From Medicago truncatula (taxonomy: Eukaryota; Streptophyta; Magnoliopsida; Fabales; Fabaceae), in contig NC_053042.1 in the NCBI RefSeq assembly GCF_003473485.1, positions 10,808,501 through 10,872,500 of the forward strand: a stretch of DNA of 64,000 nucleotides, in the 5' to 3' direction. Positions within the stretch are counted from its first letter, which is position 1. Each line of letters begins with the position of its first letter. Below are positions 10,855 through 22,459 of the stretch, in pieces. The position numbers and the translations under genes are program-made. The notes beneath the pieces are model-generated. The model saw only the letters and a list, made by a program, of their open reading frames with translations, was not told the origin of the DNA and did no database searches.

Positions 10855-13248
10855 ATGGGAAATAGTTTAGGTGGAAAAAAATCCACAAAGGTGATGAAAA
10901 TTGATGGTGAAACATTCAAGCTAAAGACACCGGTGAAAGCCGGTGAAGTGCTTAAGGATCACCCTGGTCTTGTCTTGTTAGAATCCGAGGAAGTGAAGCA
11001 TTATGGAGTTAGAGCAAAACCATTGGAAGCACACAAAGAGTTGAAGCCAAAAAGACTCTATTTTCTTGTGGAACTTCCAAAGGAAAGTCGGGTTACAAGA
11101 AGGGTTCGTTCGGTGATTAATATGAGTGCTAAAGACAGACTCGAGAGTCTGTCTTTAGCTCGAAGGTCAGCTTCTGACCTTACGATTATGAAACCAATGA
11201 ACGACTTTGAGGTGGGAAAAGAAGATTTGACGAATGGCGGGGTGAGGTTGAAAATGAGACTTCCAAAGGCAGATGTTGAGAAGTTGATGCAAAGTAGTAA
11301 AGATGAGGGTGAGGCTGCCGAGAAGATTATGAGTCTTTGCATGGCTAATGGTAATAATGATAAGAAGATGAAAAAGGAAATGCATTGGAAGGGTAGCAGA
11401 GGAGTTGGTGAATACAAAAAGGCTTATGAGGTATGATAGAAGAAACAATATAATGTTTTTGTTTGTTTTTCATTTTGAGCAAAGAGAACGGTTAATCTCC
11501 AAAAGTTATTTCCATTTTTAAAAAGACTAAACACGTTTAGTGTTTTAAAGGATAAAATATATAACGTTTTCATACAAGTTTTTGGATAAGTAGTTGGAAT
11601 CACATAGGAAGTTAACATAATGTTGAATCATTTGATCGACTTTATGTTGAATCTTAAAGCATTAATTTTGTTTTTAATATACATACTAAAACTTCTTCTT
11701 CTTTTTTTTTTATAGAGGAAATACATACTAGAATTTAAGTTTTATTTTCTTAAAATATTTTTAACTTTTCATACCTCATATTATTCAAACTATCTATAGA
11801 TATTACAAAAACCATTTAAAATAAAAATAATGAATACATGTGCAAAGAAGAAAGTTAGAGTTACTAACAAACACAATCTTTTTAACGCTCTCTTTTATCG
11901 GATAAAATTGTGTTGTACCATCCATCATTTCATGAGAAAAATATATCACATCAAATAAATGTTACATATCACCAAGACCCTTTGCTTATCGTGAGACAAC
12001 CTATTGAACCAGGTGTTGAGACGAATTTCAAATATATCCATATAAATGTAGTTTTAATTTAAACAATAACAATATGCTATAATACAACTTGCAATGTATG
12101 TTTTGTTTTAAAAAAAAAGTGTATGTGTGTAATTTATTAGATCAACAATGGTCGACACATAACATTTCTAATATAAGTTATGACATATTATGCTGAAATT
12201 GTAGCTCTATATCAACTATTCAGAATAATTTTTCTTATCAATGATCATCTTACTTGCTTATTTGACCATCATTTAGAGAGGGAGTGGATGACGATGAGTC
12301 TATGATGTTAAATGATACTCCCTCCATTCCTTTTCTTTTGATGTTTTAGCTCTTGATACAAGTTTTAAGGAGCAATTAAAGTATATAAATATTTGTGTGT
12401 TTTTTACTTAAATGTCCTTATTTATCATTAAATTCAGATGTGATAAACCAAAGGTCACAACTACTTTAATAGTTTATTGTGTTTTCCAACAAGGGTAAAC
12501 TTGAGAAAACAATAATAAATTCACTAAAACATCAAAAGTTTTAGAATATAGTTGAAGTTCTAAAACATTAAAAGAAAAGGAATGAAGGGAGTAATATAGA
12601 TCGTACAAATTTTGCATAATTTAATTGTAAAGATAATATTTAAATGGATGTTTATCTTGATTCTTTTATTTTTATCAATGGAAAATTGTGCCAACTAACT
12701 TGTGACCGAACGAACATATATGTAACTGTGAAGCATCAGAAAATCATCTATATGTCCATTTATGTTTTCATAAAAAAATTGTGCCAACTAACTCGTGACA
12801 TATTATTTATATATATACACACACACACTACATGTGAAGCATCATAAAGTCATCATATACCACGAATTATTATTATTCTATACATTTTCACTTAGCATCG
12901 TATATACTAACTCTCATCCTCTCCCTCTCTAAATGTTGGTCCTGCAGAGGATAAGATTCATCCATATAGATACTTTTTTTTACAATTTTTTATTTATTTA
13001 GAGTTGATTGCTATTATTAATGAAAAAGTGGGTGAGAAAATAAATACCTCTATTCATAAACAATCATGCATGCATTATCTAAACAATTTGTAGGTATTAA
13101 ATCAAATCAACATGCATGATTAATGATTAGAATATATAGTTTGAACCTACTAAATTGTTTATTTTTGGATTATTATCAACACTTGCAGAGAAGAGTGAGT
13201 TTTATGCCAATCAATGAAGGAAGTTGTTCGATATCTGTAGCTTCCTAA
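10855..13248 (+). CDS. DUF4228/PADRE-domain protein (At1g66480-like), two exons
   Basis: Exon 1 is 10855-11430 and exon 2 is 13189-13248, giving 211 aa. The protein opens MGNSLGGKK, a likely N-myristoylation site, followed by VMKIDGETFKLKTPV and AGEVLKDHPG, the hallmarks of the DUF4228 (PADRE) family. These are mostly small stress- and pathogen-responsive plant proteins of unknown biochemical function. The serine/arginine-rich middle (MSAKDRLESLSLARRSAS) also matches this subfamily. I place an intron after GCTTATGAG at the donor GTATGA; reading through it ends the protein two codons later. The acceptor TTGCAG at 13188 continues in phase 0 with RRVSFMPINEG...SVAS-stop, a C terminus that fits the family. 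The 1758-bp intron holds a Stowaway MITE, a micro-insertion and a tandem duplication. The alternative is an intronless 193-aa protein ending at 11436. Confidence 0.78.
11679..11733 (-). mobile_element. Micro-insertion with 13-bp flanking repeat (one mismatch)
   Basis: ATACATACTAAAA (11679-11691) recurs as ATACATACTAGAA (11721-11733) around a 29-bp filler that reads, on the minus strand, CCTCTAT followed by an A-rich run. It lies in the intron of the DUF4228 gene. Confidence 0.45.
12318..12591. mobile_element. Stowaway-type MITE (Tc1/mariner)
   Basis: A 274-bp element in the DUF4228 intron. The terminal inverted repeats begin CTCCCTCCATTCC on the left and CTCCCTTCATTCC on the right, match over about 30 bp, and are flanked by TA on both sides (12316-12317, 12592-12593). 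The termini and the TA duplication are the Stowaway signature. No coding capacity. Confidence 0.9.
12682..12865. repeat. Tandem duplication, about 95-bp period
   Basis: AAATTGTGCCAACTAACT followed by a GTGAAGCATCA block occurs twice within the DUF4228 intron. Confidence 0.7.
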
Positions 13249-14276
13249 CCTTGAAGCTAAACTTGGAACCCTCACTGTTGCTGACTTGCTGCTAGTGCTA
13301 GCTATCTCCCAAAATTAATGAAATTTATAATGTTTTTTTAATGCTTAGTTTAATGTAAGAGCAATACACTTATGTATTATATGAAGAATCACATGTACTG
13401 TGATTAAAATAATTAAAACATGGTGTTTGTAAGTCATATGCACTGTTATATTTTGCTAGTTTATCTTATTTAACATTACACTTTAAATAATACTAAAATA
13501 TTTGAGAAAACAATGACTTGATGCATTACTTTTTTTTTTTTAAACAACTTGATGCATTACTTATTGAGCTGCAAAATACAGTTTGAATTTGTATATTGGT
13601 CACAAAAGTAATAGTTAAAACTTTTCACTTAATCACGAGACATGTTCCTATTCATTCGTAAGTTCCATTTCATTATAAACTTTTTGTCTTACTGTGCAAC
13701 TATGGAGCTTTCTTATTATATTGATATTGACTTAGTTTATTGGATCAATTGAATATATATTATATCAAATGTTGGATTGTTATAATAATTGTATCCACCA
13801 CAAACTCTACAGCCGCCGCCGTCTGAACCAATTTTTGCTTATATCTTGTGATGGAAGGAGTATAAAATATTGTCCCACAAATTATTAGATGCATAAAACA
13901 TTAGAACAAATAATATCTTACCATACTCATACATAGGTTAGGATAAAATCTAACTTGATTTATATCTTATCTTACTCTTATTCTTCTCTCTCTCTTGTTC
14001 AATGTTTCTGAAAGCAATGCTTATTATTCTATCATCCTAACTGGTGTAACATCACTTAGTCATTCTAGCCACCATCTAGCAAATTGATGGCAAAAAAAAG
14101 TATTTCATATCAAAGCTTCAAGCTTTCTTGTTAACAGAGAAGAGAAATCTACTAAATGCTATATATATATTATTTGAGTTGTGTTTCATTACTTCATGAA
14201 GGTCATATTAGATTTCAAAATAAGGCATATGCCGCGTAGTGAAGACCAGCAAGGAATGATATAAGAGATATCATAA
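13249..14276. other. Intergenic between convergent genes
   Basis: Convergent 3' flanks of the DUF4228 gene (+) and the quinolinate phosphoribosyltransferase gene (-). No other gene was recognised. It contains one micro-insertion at 13516-13562. Confidence 0.5.
13516..13562 (-). mobile_element. Micro-insertion with perfect 16-bp flanking repeat
   Basis: ACTTGATGCATTACTT occurs at 13516-13531 and 13547-13562 around 15 bp that read TGTTT plus oligo(A) on the minus strand. The same TGTTTAAAAAAAA ending closes the LINE-like 3' end at 55097, suggesting a shared source. Confidence 0.65.
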
Positions 14277-17200
14277 TCAAGCTCTTCCGGTGCGCCTTCC
14301 AACTTTAAGCGCCAATTCAGTATCAATTTTGAGGGAGATATCAAGTGCTTTCACTGAATGAGTCAAGGAACCACTGCAGAAAACACATATCAGAGCAATG
14401 AAATTTTGTAGGGAAACAGTACCGGTATGCGAGTTTCTAAAAACATTAAGACAATGAAAATGACTAAAGCAAAGCTAGTATCAAAGGAAACATCATTACG
14501 TTTTATGATACTAGATGTTATGAAGTGCAGTGGAAGAAAAACTTTACCTAGAAATGTAGGTCACTCCACTTTGCCCGATTTTATGTACTGTATCGATAGT
14601 AACATTGCCTGAAGCCTTGAGTCACAAATATGAAAAAATAGAAATTAGTTAAGAAAGTGAAGAGGAAGTTATTTAATAAAGTCATCCTCAATCAAATTCA
14701 AGATATCCAAATAATGTCTGAAATTTACCAAATGGCCCTAATAAAAAACTATTAAATAATGTAAGAAACAAACAAGTCCAATGGAAAAAGGGAGGAAGCT
14801 TTAGGAAATGGACAGTGGCCCGAAAAAATTAAAAGAAAATAACTGTTTTTATTGAAACTAAAGAGAAAATGGAGAATAACATTCTCCCCAAGAATTTCTC
14901 CTTCACAAAAAATTTCTCCTTCCAAAGAAACTATCAAATTCACAGAATGATCCTTACATCCCCTATTAATAATCCTCTCTTACTAACCAACTGACCATAA
15001 CTAACTTTACCTTCTTTCTTAGCCTAATAACGGCCGTGTCAAATTGATGACAACCAAGACCATTACAGCAGTATATTTCACTGCTGCTTCAAGTTCATAA
15101 CAAAATTAGTTTATTGTATAGAATGTTGACCTCAAGACATAAGGGCCACGTTTGGAGTGTAAACTCAGAATTTTAAAATATGCTTTACATATTTCTGAAC
15201 AGTATTCCATTTCTGTAGAAGCTTGCACAACAAAGCACACTTGCTAGTTTCTAAACACAGAGAAACAAAAAGATGATAGAAATAAAAAACATAGTGTTGG
15301 AAAGACAGTCTTCGAGAGAATGTTACTTGTGCTCTTCATGTTTTTAAACAAAAATGACTAATTAAATCATACTCTGAAGCATTTAGTCAAAAAAGGACCA
15401 AACAATACGATACAGGTTAAAGAAGCAAATTTAGTCATGAATACCTCAGTTTCAAATCTCCCATTGACCAACCGCACAGCTTCTTTCAGCATAGATATGT
15501 CAACATCTCCGTTTGATAAAGGTACAACCATATTATCCAACATTATTCGAGTTAAAGAAGTCTTTGTTTGAGATGCATACTGTAGTACTTCTTCCACTTC
15601 CTCAAGAGTCCTAGTCTCAACCTGGGAAAAACACAACCTTACAATATTATATCTGCAGCCAGAACTAGTTCTTTACCAGCATGGACAGCCATATCACGAA
15701 CACCAGATCTACAAATCCACTTGACTTCAAACCAATCAGTTTAAGATGCATAGCCATTAAATGGATGGACAGACATGTAAATGAATATGACCAATTATAT
15801 AAAGCTTTGTTAGGCAGTTAGGGAAGTAAAGATGAGGTAATTCAAGGTTAAGATGGGAATTTAAGTTTTAACTACCCTGCAGATATGGCAAGTAGGAGTG
15901 GAGGAGGGGGAGTTGTTGTGAAATCTATTAAAGGAAATGAAAAAAAAAAAAAATAGGTGCAATATAGAGAGAGGGATTGAGAAAATTATTTATTAAGGAT
16001 CAGGGCCTTAAAAAGAATGCGTGAAAGGATGAAAGAGAGTACTACCTCAACCTCCAATTGAAGGCTATTTTTCTCCAGATACAGGTCGACAGCTTTTAGG
16101 GCATTTGTAACACCTCCAGCTGTTGATATATGATTATCTTTTATCATAACCATGTCAAACAAACCCATTCTATGATTACGTCCTCCACCAATTAATACCT
16201 ATACAAGGAAATCAACAATAGTTTATTGAGAAATTTTGATATATAAAAATACAAATAAATGGTCATTTATAAAATCAAGGAAATGGTTCAGAGTGCAGAC
16301 CGCCCACTTATCCAACAAACGTAAACACGGAGCAGTTTTTCTAGTCTCCAGTATATAAGCAGGGGATGCTGCATTTGCCATTGCCTGTGAAAAACACGAT
16401 ATAAGAAAACAAATGATAAATATAACAATGGTAATTTCACAAATCACTAGGCCTGATGAAACGTAACACAACCATCTTTTACCCAATCTAAATTGATTGC
16501 ATAAATCAACTTTTCTTATTTGTAACCGTAATTTGTTCATTATTATGTTGATAAAAAAGATGGATGAAGCAATATAATCATCACCAATCTGTCAAATTGT
16601 TAGGTGTCCTGTGTTATATTGCAACTTGAAAAGTTTTTCCTAAAACTTCTCTTAGGATAAATGTGGCACAACAGGATCAGAAATTGGATAAAATGATGAA
16701 TATTTATTGAAGAATAGCCTCGGCCAGTATCCAAGAGAAACAGAACCAGATGTCAAAAATCCTGCATTGCGGACTCTCTTCCTCCTTTTAACCATTTCAA
16801 TTCAATATTCTCCACGTTACCAATAATTAACTGTGAATCATTCTCAATAGCCTCAAATTCCTAGTGTAGTTGGATGCAAGGATCTTCAAGAAGGCGAAAG
16901 GCATTCCGATGGTTGAAGAGGTTGGGTGGAAATTTGTGGAGCTAACAAGAACCTTTACAAACATCACACAATATTCATTTTGAAGAAAACAGTAAAAATA
17001 TTGAAGAAAATAAAAATACCTTGGTTAAAGTTGCAATGCCACTCATCCTCTGCATAAAGTTTAGCACCACCCTTTCCGCTACAACAATGTTATGTGCTCG
17101 TCCTACACACGAATAACTGAAGATTGATAGAAGCCTTTCATAAAATCAATTAAAAACTAACAACGTACTTAATTCCATTTGCTTTTGTAATTAAGTTTTC

Positions 17201-19518
17201 ATAACAAATTATCTTACCATGAACTTTTCCAAACTGTAGTCCTTTATGGACAAAATCTCCATCTTTTTTAGACCACTCCACCTGATATTTCAAAGTAATT
17301 CTCAATGATTAAGCCACGAATTAACCACAAATATTATGATAGTGTATATGTTCATTGCTTCATACCTTTAAAGAAGGATCAACTTCATTAAATATCATCT
17401 CTGCAAGTGCAATTCCAGCAACGATGCCATCCTCCTTCGCCAAGAAATAAGCTTCCACTTCCATGTCAAATGGAATGGTGGCCAAGCATGTTATATCACC
17501 TACAGTCAAAACATTTCTTATATTCAATGTCATGCATAAAATATAACTGAAATAAATAAAATAGCACAATCAGTATTTATTTAGTAAAAGGCCAAGAGCA
17601 AAGAAAACTTTACATTTTCTAAAATAAAGAAAAAATATAGAAATAATAAAAATAAAACTCAAAGAAACAAGACAGCTATAGCATGAAACCAGAAGAAAGT
17701 TTGGACGTAAACCTAGATCCCCAGCATCTTCTGCAAGTGCCAACTTTATAATGCCCTTCAAATCATAAGTAGGATGCAAAGGAGGCTTTACTGCGAAGGA
17801 CTCGTATGAGATTGTCGGATTTGTGACTTCAGTCGCTGACATTTTAACAATGCTCCTGAATTCTCACACAATTTAGAACAAATTAATCTAAAAACACACG
17901 ACATCAATCCAGTCACGTGGAAATATTTCCATCTACGAACAGCAAAATGACTGTTAAATGAATTTCTACGTGTTTAATCAATTACACCTGTTACTGATTA
18001 CTTAACTCAGATTGTTAGGATTCAAACACAAAGCTTGAGTAGCTTCCGCTTTGCATATTACCAAAAGATTTATACTTAAGCATTGAGAGAGAAAAAATAT
18101 TCTCAACAATGTTACATTTGTTTCATCACCAAATTGCACCAGCATGAAAAATGTTGTTGATTTTAATTTCATTAAGAGTACCTGTTTACTGTATTTTTTA
18201 TCATACGCTGTGTCAGATTATAATAACGACACAAGTTCTTGTTTCTCAATCTCAACGATGAAGAATGTGATCATAAAGAGCATACATCATAGAAGAAAAT
18301 ATTAGCTATCCAGATGCAATCATTCTAATATCCCTATAGGAAAAAAAAGAAGTTTTTTTTTTTTGAAAGAAGAAAAAAAGAAGAAGTTAAAATGCCAGAT
18401 TTGGATAGACAAAACAAATTGCAATTTATAACAATATTAACAATTTGATGGGTTAAAATGTTGTTCACCCCAAAAGTTCCTAAAAATCAGTTTTATTACC
18501 ATATTTTGCATTTATGTTTCCCTACTTTTGAAAGATGAGTTTGTGGCCTTGCACCTTTTGAAAAACGCCATTCGTGGTCCTTGTCGTAAATATCAAAGGG
18601 GGGCTATAATTGAATTTCAAGGACTATGAACGACGTATTTCAAAAGCAAGAGGACGAAAACAAGTCACTTTTCAAAGGAGGAACTACGAGCATATCCAAT
18701 GATAAAATTTTAAGGAACCTGCTTTAGTCCATAAATGCTTAACTCAAGATTATGATACCCACTCGTTTTTCACTTCAAAGGAAGTTTCTACTACTAACGC
18801 CCTGTTTGTATAAACAACTTAATTCTCAGCTTATAGCATAAGCGCTTATCATGACAAGTGCTAATGTATAAGCTATTTTGATGAAAAAAGATAAAATAAA
18901 GTTGAATTGTTTTCCTATAAGCTGTTTTCATAAGCTGTCTTAGAGAACTTATAAAAATAAGATGAAAACAGCTTATGAACATGCCATAAGCTGTTTTCAC
19001 AAGTTCTCCCAAACTCTCTCACAAAGAAGCTAATCCAAACAGACCTTAAGTTGATTAACTCTCAACAAACATCATCTCTCACTTCAATCAAAATCTCATA
19101 TTTTCTTTTCTACATTTACACTAAAAAATGAGAAAAATAATACTCAAATATTACAAAAACTCCAAAACTCTAAGCAATCATACAAGTACAACTCAGATGG
19201 TAGTTGCAGGGACATTTAATTTGTTTAGCGACACAAAAATATATTTAACCTTAATTTTGAAATGGAAACTAGCAATTAAAGAACTTATGATCAGTTGAAG
19301 ATTATATATACCTGAGTTTTGGTTGGCCTTGAAGTTTAAGCGAGAAGCTGTAATTAATTAATAATAAGTAAAGATAAGAAAAAGAAGAATGAATAAAGAC
19401 CACACAATGTTGAAGGAGGAATGAGTAAAAACCTTAGTGGAGGTGGAAACCTAGATGTTATGTCTCTGATGAGAAATGGTTGAGGTGACAAGTAACCTTG
19501 TTTGTAGGTAAGAACCAT
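14277..19518 (-). CDS. QPT: Quinolinate phosphoribosyltransferase, plastid-targeted (nicotinate-nucleotide pyrophosphorylase)
   Basis: Converts quinolinate and PRPP to nicotinate mononucleotide, CO2 and PPi, the entry step from the de novo branch into NAD synthesis in plastids. Eleven exons join in frame to 374 aa: 19433-19518, 19312-19347, 17713-17855, 17366-17499, 17218-17281, 17020-17102, 16301-16384, 16046-16198, 15445-15621, 14548-14615, 14277-14373; every intron is GT-AG. The order matches plant QPT: HPTYDLK near the N terminus, then [86 protein letters not shown] and the C-terminal [17 protein letters not shown]. The first two short exons encode a Ser/Pro/Arg-containing N terminus with few acidic residues, a probable transit peptide, ending in SIVKMSA much as the tobacco protein does (LVVKMSA). 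An internal ATG at 17842 would give a shorter, possibly cytosolic form. One oddity is Cys202 in TRKTAPCLR, where the family has glycine. Confidence 0.93.
18799..19044. mobile_element. MITE-like element in QPT intron 2
   Basis: About 245 bp with short inverted termini (GCCCTGTTTG on the left, CCAAACAGACC on the right) and several internal repeats of AAGCTGTTTTCATAAG in alternating orientation. No clear target duplication was found, so the superfamily is uncertain. Confidence 0.5.
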
Positions 19519-20418
19519 AATCAAAGACAACAAGGAACTTAGATTTTCAAGCTGTTACTATTTGTTGGAACTTAGATTGTATTGTTGGGATCATAAGAAA
19601 AAAGCAAGGAAGATGGAACTTGATTCTGATTCTGATATCAAAAGCATTTTGTGACCCAGCAGCTACTCCACTCATTCGTTTCTTCTTTTAACAATAAAAC
19701 AAAAGTTTCAATTCACTTTTCTATCATTAGTGTGTGTGATTGGTTATGCAATATTTGCAATCATCTAAATTAATTTTAGATTGATTCATTTCATAATTTT
19801 TTTTTTTAATTGAGGATATGAGATAATGAAAAACTCACACATAAATAGAAGGGTTGGAGTTTGAATCAGAATTACGACGTTAACAGCTTTGACATTTGAC
19901 ATTTGGATGAGGTAGGACTTGAGGACTTATAAACTTAATCTCATAAAAGTTGAATGTGAAGTGTTTGAATATATTTACCTATTGAGTGGAACCATAAATT
20001 TAAGTTTAAAAATTTCATTTGGAGTAAAAAAATAATTAGAAATTCTAGTTTCAAGGATAAATTATAAACACATGACAAAAGCATATCAAAATATCAAAAT
20101 CATTTTTACATGTCTGAAAATTCGTATTCGTAATTTTATGGAAAGCCAAACTTACACTTCATTTTAATTCTTAAATGTGTGAGTTGGTTAATGTAACAAA
20201 CTTATAAAAGACATTTAAAAAAAAAAAAAAAGTCTTGTTAATAATGTCCTTTCATTAGAGCACATGTTAAGACACCAAAAATAAAAATTATGTATTAGAA
20301 ATTTTGTCAATTTATTTCTCAAAATTTTGAAAGAAAATTCTCAATAAATATTTACTATTTGTGGAATCCTTAACATATGCTCTAAAAGCACATGATAGTA
20401 TAACTCTTAGTAACATTT

Positions 20419-20843
20419 AGGGATGGCAAAGCGGGTCGGCCTGTCCCGTTTAAGCCTGTAAATGTGGAACAAGACGAGACGAGTTAATTTAGATGGCAAA
20501 ATCCAAAATTCCACTCCTCCCCTGTTAATAGCAGGTTGGCGAGTTAGCAACAAGTATATTTGTGTTAAATATAAACTTATAAGACAAACTAAACTTATGA
20601 TGAATTATTGGCGCGCTTCACTTCAAATTTGGTATGACACATTGAACAAAAAATAAATAAAAAATAGCTAGTTGACAAGTTGGTTGGCCGCCCAACCCCA
20701 TCTTAGTCCGCCCCTATTTTTTCGACGAGTTAAGTGGGGCATGCCTATTAGAGACAACGGGTTCAAAATTTTGGCTTAGTCTGTCAAAAATAGCATACTA
20801 AACAAGTCGACCTCGCGGGTTGGGTCTGTTTTGTCAGCCTTAA
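20419..20843. mobile_element. hAT-like MITE, degraded
   Basis: The left end TAGGGATGGCAAAGCGGG and right end TTTTGTCAGCCTTA form an imperfect inverted repeat of the AGGGATGGCAA type used by plant hAT elements. The ends are rich in GGGT/ACCC. No 8-bp duplication could be found, so the borders are approximate. Confidence 0.45.
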
Positions 20844-20984
20844 AAAAATTACTCAAGAAAAAAAAAATCAATCATCATTTTGTAATTTTGATATTGTGAA
20901 GACTATATTACACATCAGTCACAAATTTAGGAAAAAATAATGCTAACGATGAATTTACGTATGGAAAATTATCTATGTCAAACC

Positions 20985-21120
20985 TCAAACAATGGTCTAA
21001 ATGATGGTATATAAGATATGAGCCCTAAATTATATGGTTAGGGGTTCGATTCTTGTCTCGTGCATATCATATTGGTTGAGAGGAGATAATCCACTTTACG
21101 TGTCTCACATATTCCTCAAC
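20985..21120 (+). mobile_element. SINE-like fragment with box B motif
   Basis: TATGGTTAGGGGTTCGATTC resembles the B box of a tRNA-derived Pol III promoter. The tail, with AGATAATCCACTTTACGTGTCTCACA, looks like a dispersed legume retroposon. No flanking duplication is clear. Confidence 0.35.
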
Positions 21121-22222
21121 AAAAATTAAACATTGTTAAATGATTGTGGAAACTTCATGTACCAATATTATGGTAACAAAAAACGATCTATGGTTAAATG
21201 AGGATTACATATTACAATTCGATTGAAAAAATTCACCCAAACTTCTCTTTTTAGAAAGAAAAAAACAATCACACAAAGTTGGTTAAGGTAGTGCTCAATT
21301 CAGAATTTCACATGTACAAAATTCTAAACAGTAAATACTCCTACTTTGTCAAAACTCAAACTAAGATAAATGAAGAGTTTAGACAAGATAGAGTTAAGTG
21401 GTGTGATTAGGGCTTAGAAGTTGACATCTAAAAGTGGATTATTTAGCTATTCATATGTTAAAGACAAAGCTTTAATGCAGCTTTGCTTGTCCCATATACT
21501 ATGATCAATTAACAATTTTGATTCCTCATTGTTTATTCCACAATTATTATCGCTTTATATCTTTATTTCATAATCTTGGTCCTTTATCAAATTGCATCCA
21601 ATTTTTAACAGAAATGATGATGTGGCAGTAGATTAATACGATTACCACAACCAACTCCATTACCACCACGACCCCTTCCTCTATTAGGATATGACCTTGT
21701 CAAAACTTAATTTTAAAATGTATAAGCTTGATTTACTCAATAAAAACTTTTAATTTTATGGTCAGTGAATTGACAAAATTTAACGTGCATAACAAATTGT
21801 TAGTTATTCTTCAAACATGTGTCTCATTTCATCAAGTTCTGACTTTGTGGACATGAATTTCAAAAGTCCCATTTTGTCATGTTTTCTAAAAGGGCTGCTG
21901 TTGATCTTATATTCAACTTAAAACAATGTTTTCACACACTCTATTCAAAAAAACTAATTATATCCCACTAATGAAAAAAAAAAAAACATCTTTTGATGTT
22001 TTATAAGTTTCATTAATACGGCGTTGAAAACATGTAATAAATTATACTATAACACATTTCGTTTTCACATGTTGGAATCAAAATTCAACATCCACCAATG
22101 CCATATTTAATTAACTATGCTTATATATATAATTTGATTACATTATATATTCTAGCTAGCTCCTTTATAAAGCAGTGATAGAATTTGTTTGTCTCATTTA
22201 GGAGAAGTGAAATAAAGCAGCT

Positions 22223-22459
22223 ATGTCATATCATCATAGATTCTGTTTAAATTCATGTTTGGTTATTTTTGTTGTAGCATTGTTAGTTGTTTCAAGAGTT
22301 GAGTGTATTAAAGTTAGAGACTTCAAAAGCTTATTTGAAAATCAATTACCAAAAGGGCCTGTTCCACCATCTGCACCTTCCCAATGCCACAATAAGCTTA
22401 GCCCTTTCAAAGATAACAAAGTTTCATTCCCAGATGATTACTATATTGCTTGTCCATAG
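22223..22459 (+). CDS. Small secreted peptide precursor, IDA-like (IDL) type
   Basis: A 78-aa single-exon protein. Residues 1-28 form a signal peptide (hydrophobic LVIFVVALLVVS, then VEC). Residues 43-57 read PKGPVPPSAPSQCHN, close to the IDA peptide pattern (LPKG-x-P-x-PPSAPSKRHN). IDA-family peptides are secreted, processed and recognised by HAESA/HSL receptor kinases in organ abscission, lateral root emergence and defence. Two points are unusual. The dibasic KR/KK/RR pair of the motif is replaced by QC. The protein also continues 21 residues past HN, including KLSPFKDN and a final Cys. Either it is a diverged IDL or a related peptide family. Expression cannot be judged from the sequence. 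Confidence 0.62.
   Translation: MSYHHRFCLNSCLVIFVVALLVVSRVECIKVRDFKSLFENQLPKGPVPPSAPSQCHNKLSPFKDNKVSFPDDYYIACP

Larger units (their letters stand above)
19519..22222. other. Intergenic between divergent genes
   Basis: Shared upstream region of the QPT gene (-) and the IDA-like peptide gene (+). No further gene is supported. Apart from the two repeat elements listed inside it I see only AT-rich sequence. A TATA-like TTTATAAAG lies about 55 bp before the peptide gene's ATG. Confidence 0.5.
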
